Part shown: positions 25,507 through 35,430 of the stretch, piece by piece | Layout of the letters: the number at the start of each line of letters is the position of its first letter | Numbering within the stretch: the stretch's first letter is position 1 | NCBI GenBank assembly: GCA_024235015.1 | Contig: JACKNG010000005.1 | Location: forward strand, 186,001-250,000 | DNA length: 64,000 nucleotides | Direction of reading: 5' to 3' | DNA from: Gammaproteobacteria bacterium | GTDB taxonomy: Bacteria; Pseudomonadota; Gammaproteobacteria; Ga0077536 | Translations under genes and position numbers: made by a program | The notes under the pieces: model-generated | The model's database searches: none | Told to the model about the DNA's origin: nothing | The model's input: the letters and a program-made list of their open reading frames with translations, nothing else

Positions 25507-25851
25507 ATGAAGAACCTGTCATCGATCGCCGCCGGCCTCGCCGTCGGCCTGCTGCTCACCCTGCCGGCCGCGGCCGAGGGTTTCATGCCCTGGACCAGCG
25601 CCGTCGCCAAGGCCGACCTCAACGGGGACGGCATGCTGACCATGTTCGAAGTCGAGCGCTTCAAGCCGGTCACCGAGTTCCCGGGCTTCCAGCCGTTCAT
25701 GGCCGATCACTTCCAGGACCTCGATGCCAACCACGACGGCATGGTCGACCAGGCCGAGCTCGAACGCGCCAAGGACATGTTCGGCATGACCGATGCCCAG
25801 ATGTCGGAAGCCTTTTTCAAGCGCCAGGGCTTCATGCCGCGCAATCCCTGA
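25507..25851 (+). CDS. Secreted EF-hand protein
   Basis: This 114-residue protein starts at MKNLSSIAAGLAV behind GAGGAAACG. The signal peptide (about 1-22) ends at PAAAEG. Two calcium-binding loops are present: DLNGDGMLTMFE (about 38-49) and DANHDGMVDQAE (about 74-85), both with the canonical Asp/Asn, Gly and Glu positions. It should be a small periplasmic calcium-binding protein. Its partner is unknown. Confidence 0.87.
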   Translation: MKNLSSIAAGLAVGLLLTLPAAAEGFMPWTSAVAKADLNGDGMLTMFEVERFKPVTEFPGFQPFMADHFQDLDANHDGMVDQAELERAKDMFGMTDAQMSEAFFKRQGFMPRNP

Positions 25852-25932
25852 ACCGGGTCGACGGCGCCCGCCCGTCCTCGACGGGCACGGCGCCGCAGGC
25901 CGCCCCACGCCGCGACGGACCTGGCGGGGCGG

Positions 25933-26337
25933 TTATTTCTGGATCGTGCGCAGGTAGGCGACGACGTCGATGATGCGCGCGCGCACGCCGATCTCGCGCT
26001 CGCCGGCATCCGACCAGACCTTGCCCCAGATCGGCATTTCCGCCGTACCGTGCGCGATCGGAATGCGGCGACCGTCGATGACCGCGCGCACCTTGGCGGC
26101 GGGGAAGTCGCCGCCGTTGCGCTCCGCCAGGCGGGTGAGGTCGGCCGGCGGCGTCTTGAGCATGGGAGCAAAAGGCCCGTTACCGGTGCCGTCACGGCCA
26201 TGGCAGACCGTGCAGTGCTCCAACCAGGCGGCTTCGCCGACCCCGTGGGCATCGCCCTCTTCTTCCGCGACCGCGGCAGGACCGCTGATGGCGGCGGCGA
26301 CGATCAGGCCGAACAGGCCAGTGCGCTTCGAAATCAT
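25933..26337 (-). CDS. Class I cytochrome c
   Basis: This 134-residue protein starts at MISKRTGLFG, with a signal peptide ending near residue 24 (PAAVA). The haem motif is CTVCH (Cys42, Cys45, His46). Met101 in EMPIWGKVW is the likely distal ligand. GRDGTGNGP follows the haem site as in mono-haem class I cytochromes. It is periplasmic, and an electron carrier role is inferred. The frame is open far upstream, but the signal peptide fixes the start. Confidence 0.9.
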   Translation of the reverse strand: MISKRTGLFGLIVAAAISGPAAVAEEEGDAHGVGEAAWLEHCTVCHGRDGTGNGPFAPMLKTPPADLTRLAERNGGDFPAAKVRAVIDGRRIPIAHGTAEMPIWGKVWSDAGEREIGVRARIIDVVAYLRTIQK

Positions 26338-26605
26338 GTCGGATTGTCCTCTCGTGCAATGGTTGCACCATAACCGCGGGGCGGGCCCGCTGCCTTGATG
26401 GGTATCAAGACGGTGCCGGCGCGCGCAGGCGCAGGCGCATGATCCGCGCCGCCGGCGTCGACGTTCGCCAGCCGGACTACCCTTGGCACGGCACTCTTTC
26501 ACGTCCTGCAATGGCAACGCCGGCCTGCAGCTCGATGCGCAAGATCCGGGGTGCACGTCCGGTCCGGCCGCGTCATCCTGTAGGCCCGCGTGGAGGACCC
26601 CAGTC

Positions 26606-27046
26606 ATGCCCCGCCCGACCACGACGCGTGCCGCGCTGCTGCTCGTACTGGTCACCGTTCTGCCGACGGCCGTCGCGGCTGCGCCAACGGCCTTTCCGCC
26701 GGGCCAGTACGAACTCACCTGGCAGACCGTGATGCCGCACCTCGACGAGATGCGCCAACAGTCGAGCACCGCGACGCGCTGCCTCGACGGTACGCCCGAT
26801 GCCCTCTTCCCGGTACTGGCCCAGCCCGCGCTGCGCGGCTGCGCCCTGCAGCCCGTCGCCGAGGCCCCGGCCGGGCGCTGGCGGCTCGCCTGCCAGAGTG
26901 AACGCGTCGCCACCGGCAGTGCGCGCATCGAAAGCCGTGCCACGCAGATGCGCGGCGACCTCGCGATCAAGATGGGCGGCAAGAACATGACCTTCACCCA
27001 GCACACCGAGGCCGTGCGTCGCGGCAACTGTAGCGCCGGGCGCTGA
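26606..27046 (+). CDS. DUF3617-like periplasmic protein
   Basis: This 146-residue protein starts at MPRPTTTRAALLLVLV behind GGAGG; the signal peptide ends near AVAAAP (residue 28). The mature part begins FPPGQYELTWQTVMP, like the G-x-W/Y-E-x-T start of DUF3617 proteins, and has four Cys residues in the spacing of that family. The function of the family is not established. It stands alone between the cytochrome and the ada operon. Confidence 0.72.
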   Translation: MPRPTTTRAALLLVLVTVLPTAVAAAPTAFPPGQYELTWQTVMPHLDEMRQQSSTATRCLDGTPDALFPVLAQPALRGCALQPVAEAPAGRWRLACQSERVATGSARIESRATQMRGDLAIKMGGKNMTFTQHTEAVRRGNCSAGR

Positions 27047-27138
27047 ACGCGCAGGGCGGAGCGGCCGGAGCCGACCTCGGCAAGGCCGCCGGTCCAAGCA
27101 TCATGGGCCAGCGGGCGCCCCGCCCGGGGCGCGTCCAT

Positions 27139-27858
27139 TCAGGTGGCGTCGTGGAAGATCAGCCCGAGCACGTGGCGGTGACCGGCCGTGACCTCACTCA
27201 CGCCGTGGCGCAGGTGCACGCGGTAATCACCGCGCGTGCCCCGTACCGGGCGCTGGTCGACGGCGAAGACCACCGCGTCGCCCTGCATCAGCGGTACCAC
27301 GCTCACCCGCGATTGCATGCGCGGGCGCTGCTCGGTGAGGACGAATTCGCCGCCGCTGAAATCCGCACCCGGCCGCGACAACAGCACCGCGACCTGCAGG
27401 GGAAAAACTTCCGCGCCGTAGAGATCGCGGTGCAGGCAGTTGTAGTCACCGCGCTGGTAGCGCAGCAGCAGCGGGGTCGGCCGGCACTGACCGGCCTGGT
27501 GGCACTCGGCGAGGTAGCCGTCGAGACCCGGCGGATAGACGCGCGGGTGGCCGAGACGCGCGGCCCAGGCGTTTGCGATGTGCGCCAGCGGCGGGTACAG
27601 CGCGGCGCGCAGCGCGGCGATCGGCGCGGGCAGCGGGTAGGTGAAGTAGCGGTACTCACCGCGCCCGAAGTTGTGCCGCGCCATGACGATACGGCTGCGG
27701 AACAGCTCTTCGTCGTCGTACTGCGCGGCCAGTGCCACGCACGCCGCCGGCGCGAGCAGTCCCGGGATGCAGGCGAAGCCGCGCGCGTCGAGCGCCGCGC
27801 CGAGGACGCCCGCATCGAGTGCGGCAAGCTTCGCGCTGCCGGCCGCGACCGCATTCAT
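27139..27858 (-). CDS. 2-oxoglutarate/Fe(II) oxygenase coupled to ada
   Basis: This 239-residue protein starts at MNAVAAGSAKLAAL; its ATG overlaps the TGA of ada (ATGA). The iron ligands His143 and Asp145 (LHRDLYG) and His218 (LRHGVSEV) are visible, with Arg228 (GHRHVLGLIFHD) to bind 2-oxoglutarate. It is not AlkB: the surrounding sequence follows the prolyl-hydroxylase-like family, whose members often sit behind ada. The tight coupling to ada suggests a role in the response to alkylation, but its substrate (nucleic acid or protein) is not shown. Confidence 0.85.
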   Translation of the reverse strand: MNAVAAGSAKLAALDAGVLGAALDARGFACIPGLLAPAACVALAAQYDDEELFRSRIVMARHNFGRGEYRYFTYPLPAPIAALRAALYPPLAHIANAWAARLGHPRVYPPGLDGYLAECHQAGQCRPTPLLLRYQRGDYNCLHRDLYGAEVFPLQVAVLLSRPGADFSGGEFVLTEQRPRMQSRVSVVPLMQGDAVVFAVDQRPVRGTRGDYRVHLRHGVSEVTAGHRHVLGLIFHDAT

Positions 27859-28934
27859 CCACCGGCCTCGCGCGCCAGCAGCGCGCGCTTGCGCGCCACC
27901 CCCCAGCGGTAACCGGACAGGCTGCCGTCGGCGCGCACCACGCGGTGACAGGGGATGGCGACGGCAAGCGTATTGGCCGCGCAGGCGCCGGCCACGGCGC
28001 GCACCGCGGCGGGCTGGCCGATCGCTGCCGCGATCTCGCCGTAAGACACCGTGCGCCCCGGCGGGATGGCGGCGAGTGCCTGCCACACCCGTTCCTGGAA
28101 GGCGGTACCACGGATGTCGAGCGGCAGGTCGAGGCCGCGGCGCGGTTCCTCGACGAAGCCGATGACACGCGCCACGGTGGCCTCGAACGCCGGATCACCG
28201 CCAACCAGCTCGGCGCGATGGAAACGGTCCTCGAGTTCGTGCACCAGGGCCTGCGGTTCGTCACCGAGGGCGATCGCGCACAGGCCACGTGCGGTGGCTG
28301 CGACGAGGATACTGCCAAGCGCGCACTGCCCGACTGCGAAGCGGATGGTCTCGCCTGCCCCGCCGTCGCGGTAGGCGCTCGGATGCATGCCGAGCGCCGC
28401 GCCGCTGGCGGCATAGAAGCGGCCGTTGGAATTGAAGCCGGCATCGTAGATCGCTGCGGTCACGCTCGCGCCGTCGACCAGGGCATCGCGCATACGCGCC
28501 TTCCGCCTGGCCGCGGCATAGGCGCGCGGGGTCAGGCCGGTGACGCGCTTGAACACGCGATGGAAATGGTAGGGGCTCATGTCCGCGGCCGCCGCCAGCT
28601 GGTCCAGCTCGGGCAGGGTGGCGCTGTCCTCGATCAGCGCGCAGGCGCGCGTGATCGCGGCCAGGTGGCGGGATTGGCGCCCGCCGCCGGCGGGCTGGCA
28701 ACGCTTGCAGGCACGGAAACCGGCGGCCTCGGCGGCGGCCGGATCGGCGTGGAAGCTCACGTTCTCGCGCCGTGCCCGCCGCGAGGCGCAGCTCGGGCGG
28801 CAATACACCCCGGTCGTGCGCACGGCGTAGACGAAGTGGCCGTCGGCCGCGACGTCGCGCGCGCACACCGCGGCCCAACGGCTGTCGTCGTCCCACGAGC
28901 GATCTGCGGGCAGGGCTTTCATGCGTGCATTCAT
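27855..28934 (-). CDS. ada: Ada: methyl-sensing regulator and O6-methylguanine-DNA methyltransferase
   Basis: This 359-residue protein starts at MNARMKALPADRSW behind GGAGGAG. Domains in order: the N-terminal zinc domain with Cys45, Cys49, Cys76 and Cys79 (VYCRPSC and ACKRCQP), which takes methyl groups from phosphotriesters; an AraC helix-turn-helix (about 95-190, SPYHFHRVFKRVTGLTPRAY); a ribonuclease-like domain; and the methyltransferase domain with AIPCHRVV, whose Cys329 accepts the methyl group from O6-methylguanine. All key residues are present. Methylated Ada activates its own operon, so it should also control the oxygenase translated behind it. Confidence 0.96.
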   Translation of the reverse strand: MNARMKALPADRSWDDDSRWAAVCARDVAADGHFVYAVRTTGVYCRPSCASRRARRENVSFHADPAAAEAAGFRACKRCQPAGGGRQSRHLAAITRACALIEDSATLPELDQLAAAADMSPYHFHRVFKRVTGLTPRAYAAARRKARMRDALVDGASVTAAIYDAGFNSNGRFYAASGAALGMHPSAYRDGGAGETIRFAVGQCALGSILVAATARGLCAIALGDEPQALVHELEDRFHRAELVGGDPAFEATVARVIGFVEEPRRGLDLPLDIRGTAFQERVWQALAAIPPGRTVSYGEIAAAIGQPAAVRAVAGACAANTLAVAIPCHRVVRADGSLSGYRWGVARKRALLAREAGG

Positions 28935-29052
28935 GCTACTCCTCCGCTGGGCGATGACCCAGATTGCATGGGTCGAGCATGCCCGGGCCGGAGCCGCGAC
29001 GCAGCCCGCTGCTTGCCCTGCAATTCGCGCCCGCGGCACTGGCCGAATCGAC

Positions 29053-29080
29053 TTGCGCCGCCGTCGGCACCTGAGAAAAT
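29053..29080 (+). promoter_or_regulatory. Possible promoter of the enoyl-CoA hydratase/acyl-CoA ligase operon
   Basis: TTGCGC (29053-29058), 16 bases, then GAAAAT (29075-29080), 28 bp upstream of the hydratase ATG. The match is moderate. Confidence 0.4.
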
Positions 29081-29107
29081 AGCCCCCCCAGCCCCGGAGC
29101 GCACCGC

Positions 29108-29911
<804 letters not shown>

Positions 29912-29961
29912 ACGCGACGCGGACGGCAACCAGAATCCAAAACACCGCAGGGGAGTATTTC

Positions 29962-31608
29962 ATGAGCGACCAGGTGTCGAATCCTTACGAACGCGACCTC
30001 GACCAGGTGCCGGCGAACTACGTACCGCTGAGCCCGTTGAGCTGGCTGGCGCGCTCGGCCGCGGTCTATCCCGACCGCCTCGCCGTCGTCCACGGTACGC
30101 GCCGTTTCACCTGGGCCGAGACCTTCCGGCGCTGCCGCCAGCTCGCCTCGGCGCTTGCCCGCCGCGGCATCGGCCGCGGTGACACCGTCGCCGTCATCGC
30201 TACCAACATCCCGGCCTTCTACGAAGGCCTGTTCGGCATCCCCGCCGCGGGCGCGGTGATCAATCCGATCAACATCCGCCTCGACGCCGATGCCATCGCC
30301 TTCATCCTCGATCACGGCGAGGCCAAGGTGGTAATCACCGACACCGAGTTCGCGCCGACCGTGCGCGAGGCGCTGGCCAAGTGCAAGGTGCAGCCGCTGG
30401 TCATCGACATCGCCGACGAGGAGGCGCCCTGCCACGACCGCCTGGGCAAGATCGAGTACGAGGAGTTCCTCGCCGAGGGCGATCCCGAGCACCCCTGGAC
30501 ACTGCCCGACAACGAGTGGCAGGCGATGGCCTTGTGCTACACCTCGGGCACCACCGGCAACCCCAAGGGCGTGGTCTATCACCACCGCGGGGCCTATCTC
30601 AACGCCCTCGGCTGCGCCATGGCCTGGAACATGACCCATCACCCGGTCTACCTGTGGACCCTGCCGATGTTCCACTGCTGCGGCTGGACCTTCCCCTGGA
30701 CCATCGCCGCCCTGGCCGGCACCAACGTGTGCCTGCGCCGGATCGCGGCGAAGAACATCTACGACGCCATCGACGCGCACCAGGTCACGCATTTCTGCGG
30801 CGCGCCCATCGTGCTCAATTTCATCGTCAACGCGGCCGAGAGCGACAAGAAGCCGCTACCGCACACCGTCGAGGTGATGACCGCGGGCGCAGCGCCGCCG
30901 GCGGCGGTCCTGCGCGCGACCGAGGCCGCCGGTTTCCACATCACCCACACCTACGGCCTGACCGAAACCTACGGCCCGGCGGTGTTCAACGCGCCGCAGG
31001 ACTACTGGGCCGATCTCGACGACGACGCCTATGCCGAGACCCTCATCCGCCAGGGCGTGCGTTACCACGTGCTCGAGGATCTCGAGGTGATGGACCCCGA
31101 GACCATGCAGCCGGTCCCGCGTGACGGCGAGACGCTGGGCGAGATCATGTTCAAGGGCAACGTCGTCATGCGCGGCTACCTCAAGAACAAGAAGGCCACC
31201 GACGAATCGCTCGCCGATGCCTACTTCCATTCCGGCGACCTCGCGGTGATGCACCCCGACGGCTACCTGCAGATCAAGGACCGCTCCAAGGACATCATCA
31301 TCTCGGGCGGTGAGAACATCTCATCCATCGAGGTCGAGGAAACGCTCTACAAGCACCCGGACATCCTCGAGGCCGCGGTCGTCGCCCGCCCCGACGACAA
31401 GTGGGGCGAAACGCCCTGCGCCTTCGTCACGCTCAAGGCGGGCGCCGGCCCCGTCAGCGAGGCCGACATCATCGCCTATTGCCGCGAGAAGCTGGCCCAT
31501 TTCAAGGCGCCCAAGACGATTGTCTTCACCGAGCTGCCGAAGACGGCCACGGGCAAGATCCAGAAGTTCAAGCTGCGCAAGGAAGCGGACGAGATGGGCT
31601 CACCCTGA
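29962..31608 (+). CDS. Acyl-CoA synthetase (AMP-dependent)
   Basis: This 548-residue ANL-superfamily ligase starts behind AGGGGAG. It has the P-loop-like YTSGTTGNPKGVVYHHRG (about 193), the AMP-binding TYGLTETYGP, the YFHSGDLAV hinge region, and the catalytic Lys in PKTATGKIQKFKLR near the C-terminus. It activates a fatty or aromatic acid to its CoA thioester with ATP. The segment between (DDDAYAETLIRQGVRYHVLE) follows medium-chain/fadD3-like ligases. The substrate is not defined. It runs with the upstream crotonase and converges on leuD. Confidence 0.92.
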   Translation: MSDQVSNPYERDLDQVPANYVPLSPLSWLARSAAVYPDRLAVVHGTRRFTWAETFRRCRQLASALARRGIGRGDTVAVIATNIPAFYEGLFGIPAAGAVINPINIRLDADAIAFILDHGEAKVVITDTEFAPTVREALAKCKVQPLVIDIADEEAPCHDRLGKIEYEEFLAEGDPEHPWTLPDNEWQAMALCYTSGTTGNPKGVVYHHRGAYLNALGCAMAWNMTHHPVYLWTLPMFHCCGWTFPWTIAALAGTNVCLRRIAAKNIYDAIDAHQVTHFCGAPIVLNFIVNAAESDKKPLPHTVEVMTAGAAPPAAVLRATEAAGFHITHTYGLTETYGPAVFNAPQDYWADLDDDAYAETLIRQGVRYHVLEDLEVMDPETMQPVPRDGETLGEIMFKGNVVMRGYLKNKKATDESLADAYFHSGDLAVMHPDGYLQIKDRSKDIIISGGENISSIEVEETLYKHPDILEAAVVARPDDKWGETPCAFVTLKAGAGPVSEADIIAYCREKLAHFKAPKTIVFTELPKTATGKIQKFKLRKEADEMGSP

Positions 31609-31627
31609 GCCTGCGCCAGGGATGCGT

Positions 31628-31656
31628 GCCGCCGCGCCCGCACGGGCCGCGGCGGC
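31628..31656. terminator. GC-rich hairpin between convergent acyl-CoA ligase and leuD genes
   Basis: The arms GCCGCCGCGCCCG and CGGGCCGCGGCGGC pair with one bulge around a 2-base loop. The hairpin lies between two stop codons facing each other and may act in both directions; there is no T-run. Confidence 0.4.
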
Positions 31657-31665
31657 GGGCGTGGC

Positions 31666-32304
31666 TCAGACGAACAACCAGGGCGCGTCGGCCATGCGCC
31701 GCGCTTCGTAGGCCTTGATGTCGTCGGCGAACTGCAGGGTCACGCCGATGTCGTCGAGCCCTTCGAGCAGGCGCTCCTTCAGCCCCGGGTGGAAATCGAA
31801 GTGGCGCACCGCGCCGCTCGGCGTCGTCACGGTCTGCGCTTCGAGATCGATGGCCAGGCGGTAGCCGGGCGTAGCCGCCACCTCGTCGAACAACTGGTCG
31901 ACGACCGCCTCGGGCAGGGTGATCGGCAACAGGCCGTTCTTGCACGAGTTGCCGAAGAAGATGTCGGCGTAGCTCGGCGCGATCAGCGCGCGGATACCGA
32001 AATCGTGCAGCGCCCACGGCGCATGTTCACGCGATGAACCACAGCCGAAGTTGTCCCGGGCGAGCAGGATGCTGGCGCCCTTGTAGCGCGCCTGGTTCAG
32101 CACGAAATCCGGGTTCAGCGGTCGCTGCGAGTTGTCCTGGTCCGGCTCGCCCTTGTCGAGGTAGCGCCACTCGTCGAACAGGTTGGGGCCGAAACCGCTG
32201 CGCTTGATCGACTTCAGGAACTGCTTGGGGATGATCGCGTCGGTGTCGACGTTGGGGCGATCGATGGGGACGACGATACCGTCGAGGCGTTCAAAGGCTT
32301 CCAC
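31666..32304 (-). CDS. leuD: 3-isopropylmalate dehydratase small subunit
   Basis: This 212-residue protein starts with GTG two bases behind the leuC stop, giving VEAFERLDGIVVPIDRPNVD. Family motifs: DTDAIIPKQFLK, LLARDNFGCGSSREHAPWAL and SYADIFFGNSCKNGLLPI. It forms the isopropylmalate isomerase with LeuC, converting 2- to 3-isopropylmalate in leucine synthesis. Overlap-like spacing with leuC implies translational coupling. Confidence 0.96.
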   Translation of the reverse strand: MEAFERLDGIVVPIDRPNVDTDAIIPKQFLKSIKRSGFGPNLFDEWRYLDKGEPDQDNSQRPLNPDFVLNQARYKGASILLARDNFGCGSSREHAPWALHDFGIRALIAPSYADIFFGNSCKNGLLPITLPEAVVDQLFDEVAATPGYRLAIDLEAQTVTTPSGAVRHFDFHPGLKERLLEGLDDIGVTLQFADDIKAYEARRMADAPWLFV

Positions 32305-32306
32305 GT

Positions 32307-33707
32307 TCAGAACTCCCTCACGTCGACGAAGTGGCCGGCGATGCCGGCCGCGGCGGCCATCGCGGGGCTGACCAGGTGGGTACGCCCGTTGCGGCCCTGG
32401 CGTCCTTCGAAGTTGCGGTTCGATGTGCTCGCACAGCGCTCGCCCGGTTCGAGCTGGTCCGGGTTCATGCCGAGGCACATCGAGCAGCCCGGCATGCGCC
32501 ATTCGAAACCGGCCTCGACGAAGACGCGGTCGAGACCCTCGGCCTCGGCCTGCTGCTTGACCAGGCCGGAACCTGGCACGACCAGCGCGGCCTTGACCGA
32601 CGCGGCGCGCCGCCGGCCCTTGACCACCGCCGCTGCCGCACGCAGATCCTCGATGCGCGAATTGGTGCACGAACCGATGAAGACCTTGTCCACCGGGATC
32701 TTCGTCATCGGCGTGCCGGGCTCGAGATCCATGTAACGCAAGGCATTCATCATGCCGATACGGCGGGTCTCGTCCTCGATACCGCGCGGGTCCGGGACGA
32801 CGCCGTTGACCGGTACCACCATCTCCGGCGACGTGCCCCACGACACCTGCGGCTCGATCGCCGCGGCATCGAAGCCGTACTCGGTGTCGAAACGCGCGTC
32901 GTCGTCGGAATGCAGCTCGGCCCACGCGGCGAGCGCGCGTTCCCACTGCTCGCCGCTGGGCGCGAACGGGCGTCCCTCGACGTAATCGCGCGTGACCTGG
33001 TCGAAGGCGACCAGCCCGGCCCGGGCACCGGCTTCGATCGACATGTTGCAGACGGTCATGCGCCCTTCCATGCTGAGCGCGCGGATGGCCGCACCGGTGT
33101 ACTCGATGGTGTGGCCGGTCGCGCCGGCCGTGCCGATGGCGCCGATGACGTGCAGGATGATGTCCTTGGCGGTGACCCCGGGGCCGAGGCTGCCGTTGAC
33201 GGCGACGCGCATGTTGCGCGCCTTGCGCAGCACCAGGCACTGCGTCGCCAACACGTGCTCGATCTCGGAGGTGCCGATACCGAAGGCCAGCGCGGCCAGC
33301 GCACCGTTGGTGGCGGTGTGCGAGTCGCCACAGACGATCGTCATGCCCGGCAGGCTCCAGCCCTGCTCCGGCCCGGTCACGTGCACGATGCCCTGGCGCA
33401 GGTCGCCGATGTCGTGATGGGTGATGCCGTAGTGCCGACAGTTGCGCGTCAGCGTCTCGAGCTGCACGCGGGCGACCGGGTCGGTGATGTTGGTGACGTC
33501 GACCGTGGGGACGTTGTGATCGGACACGGCCTTGGTCGACTGCACGCGCCACAGCGTGCGGCCGGCCAGTTCCAGGCCCTCGAAGGCCTGCGGCGAAGTC
33601 ACTTCGTGGGCGATGTGTCGATCGATGTAGACGAGCGCTGAGCCGTCGTCGAAGGTACGCACGACATGCTGGTCCCAGAGCTTGTCGTAGAGCGTCTTGC
33701 CGGGCAT
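32307..33707 (-). CDS. leuC: 3-isopropylmalate dehydratase large subunit
   Basis: This 466-residue aconitase-family protein of normal length starts at MPGKTLYDKLWDQHVV. The three iron-sulfur ligands are in VFIGSCTNSRIEDL (about 345) and in MPGCSMCLGMNPDQ (about 405-410). VCGDSHTATNGAL is the usual active-site strand. With LeuD it makes the second step of leucine biosynthesis. No leuA or leuB is visible in the window. A TTAGAAT box about 30 bp upstream may be the -10 element; no leader peptide gene was found. Confidence 0.97.
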   Translation of the reverse strand: MPGKTLYDKLWDQHVVRTFDDGSALVYIDRHIAHEVTSPQAFEGLELAGRTLWRVQSTKAVSDHNVPTVDVTNITDPVARVQLETLTRNCRHYGITHHDIGDLRQGIVHVTGPEQGWSLPGMTIVCGDSHTATNGALAALAFGIGTSEIEHVLATQCLVLRKARNMRVAVNGSLGPGVTAKDIILHVIGAIGTAGATGHTIEYTGAAIRALSMEGRMTVCNMSIEAGARAGLVAFDQVTRDYVEGRPFAPSGEQWERALAAWAELHSDDDARFDTEYGFDAAAIEPQVSWGTSPEMVVPVNGVVPDPRGIEDETRRIGMMNALRYMDLEPGTPMTKIPVDKVFIGSCTNSRIEDLRAAAAVVKGRRRAASVKAALVVPGSGLVKQQAEAEGLDRVFVEAGFEWRMPGCSMCLGMNPDQLEPGERCASTSNRNFEGRQGRNGRTHLVSPAMAAAAGIAGHFVDVREF

Positions 33708-33846
33708 GGGGTGTTCACTGGCTGTCGGGGGAGCGCGATTCTAACATCTTCGCCGATAGGCCGGTGGCGGGAACTCCGGTACACTGCGCGCGTCGAAACT
33801 GCCGTGTTTTCCTGCCGTTTTGCCCTGCCCGGAGATTAGCCCGTCC

Positions 33847-34344
33847 ATGCGTAAGATCACCGCCCTGTTGCTGCTGAGCCTCCTCGCCACCCCGGCCGCG
33901 GCCGATTTCAACGATGGGGTCGTGGCCTTGATGATGGGCAAGTTCGACGAGGCGTTGCAGACTTTCGTACCGCTGGCCGAGTCGCAGGATCACGCCTACG
34001 CGCAGTATTTCCTCGGCCGCATGTATGCGGCCGGCCAGGGCGTCGAACAGGATGACGCCAAGGCCGCCGAGTGGTACCGCAAGGCCGCCGAGAAGGGTGT
34101 GGGCGACGCCCAGTACCGCCTCGGTGACATGTACGAGAACGGCGTCGGTGTGCCGGCCGACATGGAGTATGCCTACGGTTGGTACAGCGTTGCCGCCCAT
34201 CTCGGTAATGCCAAAGGCGCCAAGTCGTTCGATCGCGCCAGGGACAAGCTGTCCGCCGCCGAGCTGGTCGAAGCGGAGAAACTGTCCCGCGAGTTCATCG
34301 AGAAATATGGCGCCGTGCCGCAGAGCACCGCGCGGCAGCAGTAG
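33847..34344 (+). CDS. Sel1-repeat exported protein
   Basis: This 165-residue protein starts at MRKITALLLLSLLATPAAAD, a signal peptide cut near residue 21. Two Sel1-type repeats follow: AQYFLGRMYAAGQGVEQDDA and AQYRLGDMYENGVGVPADME, each with the A-x-x-x-L-G-x-M-Y-x-x-G-x-G-V pattern, ending in WYSVAAHLGNAKGAK. Sel1 proteins are periplasmic scaffolds. It is divergent from leuC. Confidence 0.88.
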   Translation: MRKITALLLLSLLATPAAADFNDGVVALMMGKFDEALQTFVPLAESQDHAYAQYFLGRMYAAGQGVEQDDAKAAEWYRKAAEKGVGDAQYRLGDMYENGVGVPADMEYAYGWYSVAAHLGNAKGAKSFDRARDKLSAAELVEAEKLSREFIEKYGAVPQSTARQQ

Positions 34345-34356
34345 AGGTCGGCGCGT

Positions 34357-34629
34357 TCAGGCGTCGAGACTGACGAAACTGCCGCGCGGCAGGGAGCCGG
34401 CGCCCCCTCCCATCTGGTCGATCATGCGGGCGAGCAGCACCGCCCCGTCACGCATGCCCGAGTAGCGTTGTTCGCGTTGCAGCCAGGCCTGGTCGGCACC
34501 GGCTCTGACCCAACCCGGACGCGCCCCATGCGCGGCGCGCGCCGTGGCAGCACCGCGCAGGCTATCGAGCGCGCCGGGGCGCGACGGGCGGCCAGGCAAC
34601 GAAGCGGAGATGCGATGGATGTGGGGCAT
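34357..34629 (-). CDS. Small hypothetical protein behind sapC
   Basis: This 90-residue open frame lies 37 bp behind the SapC-family gene and in the same direction, so it may be the last gene of that operon. The second half (REQRYSGMRDGAVLLARMID) looks like protein; the first half is Arg/Ala-rich. AAGG lies 11 bases upstream of the ATG. I do not recognise it. It could be an accidental frame. Confidence 0.42.
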   Translation of the reverse strand: MPHIHRISASLPGRPSRPGALDSLRGAATARAAHGARPGWVRAGADQAWLQREQRYSGMRDGAVLLARMIDQMGGGAGSLPRGSFVSLDA

Positions 34630-34666
34630 GAGAGGGTTCGCCTTTTCTCCAGCCGGTTGGATGCCG

Positions 34667-35425
34667 CTACTGCGCCGGGGTTCCGCTGCGTGCGGCCACG
34701 CCCTGGACCAGCCTGTCGAGGTTTGCCAGCGAGTGCATGTGCAAGTAAATCAACTCCAGGTAATCCTTGTCGAGGAACTGCTTCGCAACCGCTGCCTCCA
34801 GTGTTTTCAGGCGCGCACGCGTGACGCAGTGCAGGCCCGACAGGGAAAACTTCTCGCCCGAGTTCATCGCCACGTTGGCTTGCATCGGTTCCAGCAACCC
34901 GGCCTGGTCGACAGCTTGGCAGAACTCCCGGGTAAGCAATGTGTGCTGGTGGAACTCCCGCAAAAAATTCACCGAATTTGACAATAGTTCGCCATGCTCG
35001 CCGTCCTCGGCGATCAGCCGCTGGCCTTCTTGCACGGTATTGAACCCGGAATAGGCCTCGTCGATGCATACCGTGAGCTGGTCACCACCATCCGCGGCGG
35101 TGGCCAGGATGAAGGGGTAACGGCGCACGTAGGCCGGCACGTAGTTGGTCAGCCAGCGTCCCTCTTCGTCGACCACCACGTTCTCGTTCGCGCGCAACCC
35201 GAGCAGCACCGCGGGGGCGAGCCCGCCGCCCGCATCGCGCGCGAACACGATGGGGAACTCGCGCGCCGCGACGACGAACTCGCTGGCCGCGACGTAGACG
35301 GAATTGCTGCTAGCGGCAAACGAGTAGCCCTGTTCGGGATCGATGTACCAATCCTTGTGACGCTCGCGACTGAGCGCCACGACGTCGCGATAGAAGACAG
35401 GAAGCTGTGGAGCGGGTGTGGCCAT
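34667..35425 (-). CDS. SapC-family protein, coupled to tpsA
   Basis: This 252-residue protein begins MATPAPQLPVFYRDVVALSR and follows the SapC family (S-layer associated in Campylobacter, broad in proteobacteria): the WYIDPEQGYSFAA start, VAASEFVVAAREFPIVFARD, AVLLGLRANENVVVDEEGRW, YVPAYVRRYPFILA and the ending LHCVTRARLKTLEAAVAKQF. No signal peptide is visible. The ATG is five bases past the stop of the giant tpsA gene, so it is translated with it. In other genomes the family is found near halogenases and TonB receptors; the partner role with a secreted exoprotein is an inference. Confidence 0.87.
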   Translation of the reverse strand: MATPAPQLPVFYRDVVALSRERHKDWYIDPEQGYSFAASSNSVYVAASEFVVAAREFPIVFARDAGGGLAPAVLLGLRANENVVVDEEGRWLTNYVPAYVRRYPFILATAADGGDQLTVCIDEAYSGFNTVQEGQRLIAEDGEHGELLSNSVNFLREFHQHTLLTREFCQAVDQAGLLEPMQANVAMNSGEKFSLSGLHCVTRARLKTLEAAVAKQFLDKDYLELIYLHMHSLANLDRLVQGVAARSGTPAQ

Positions 35426-35430
35426 GGATT

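Noticed and set aside
29089..29096. CCCCCCC run before the enoyl-CoA hydratase
   Set aside because: A short homopolymer in untranslated DNA; no sign of phase variation such as a reading frame crossing it.
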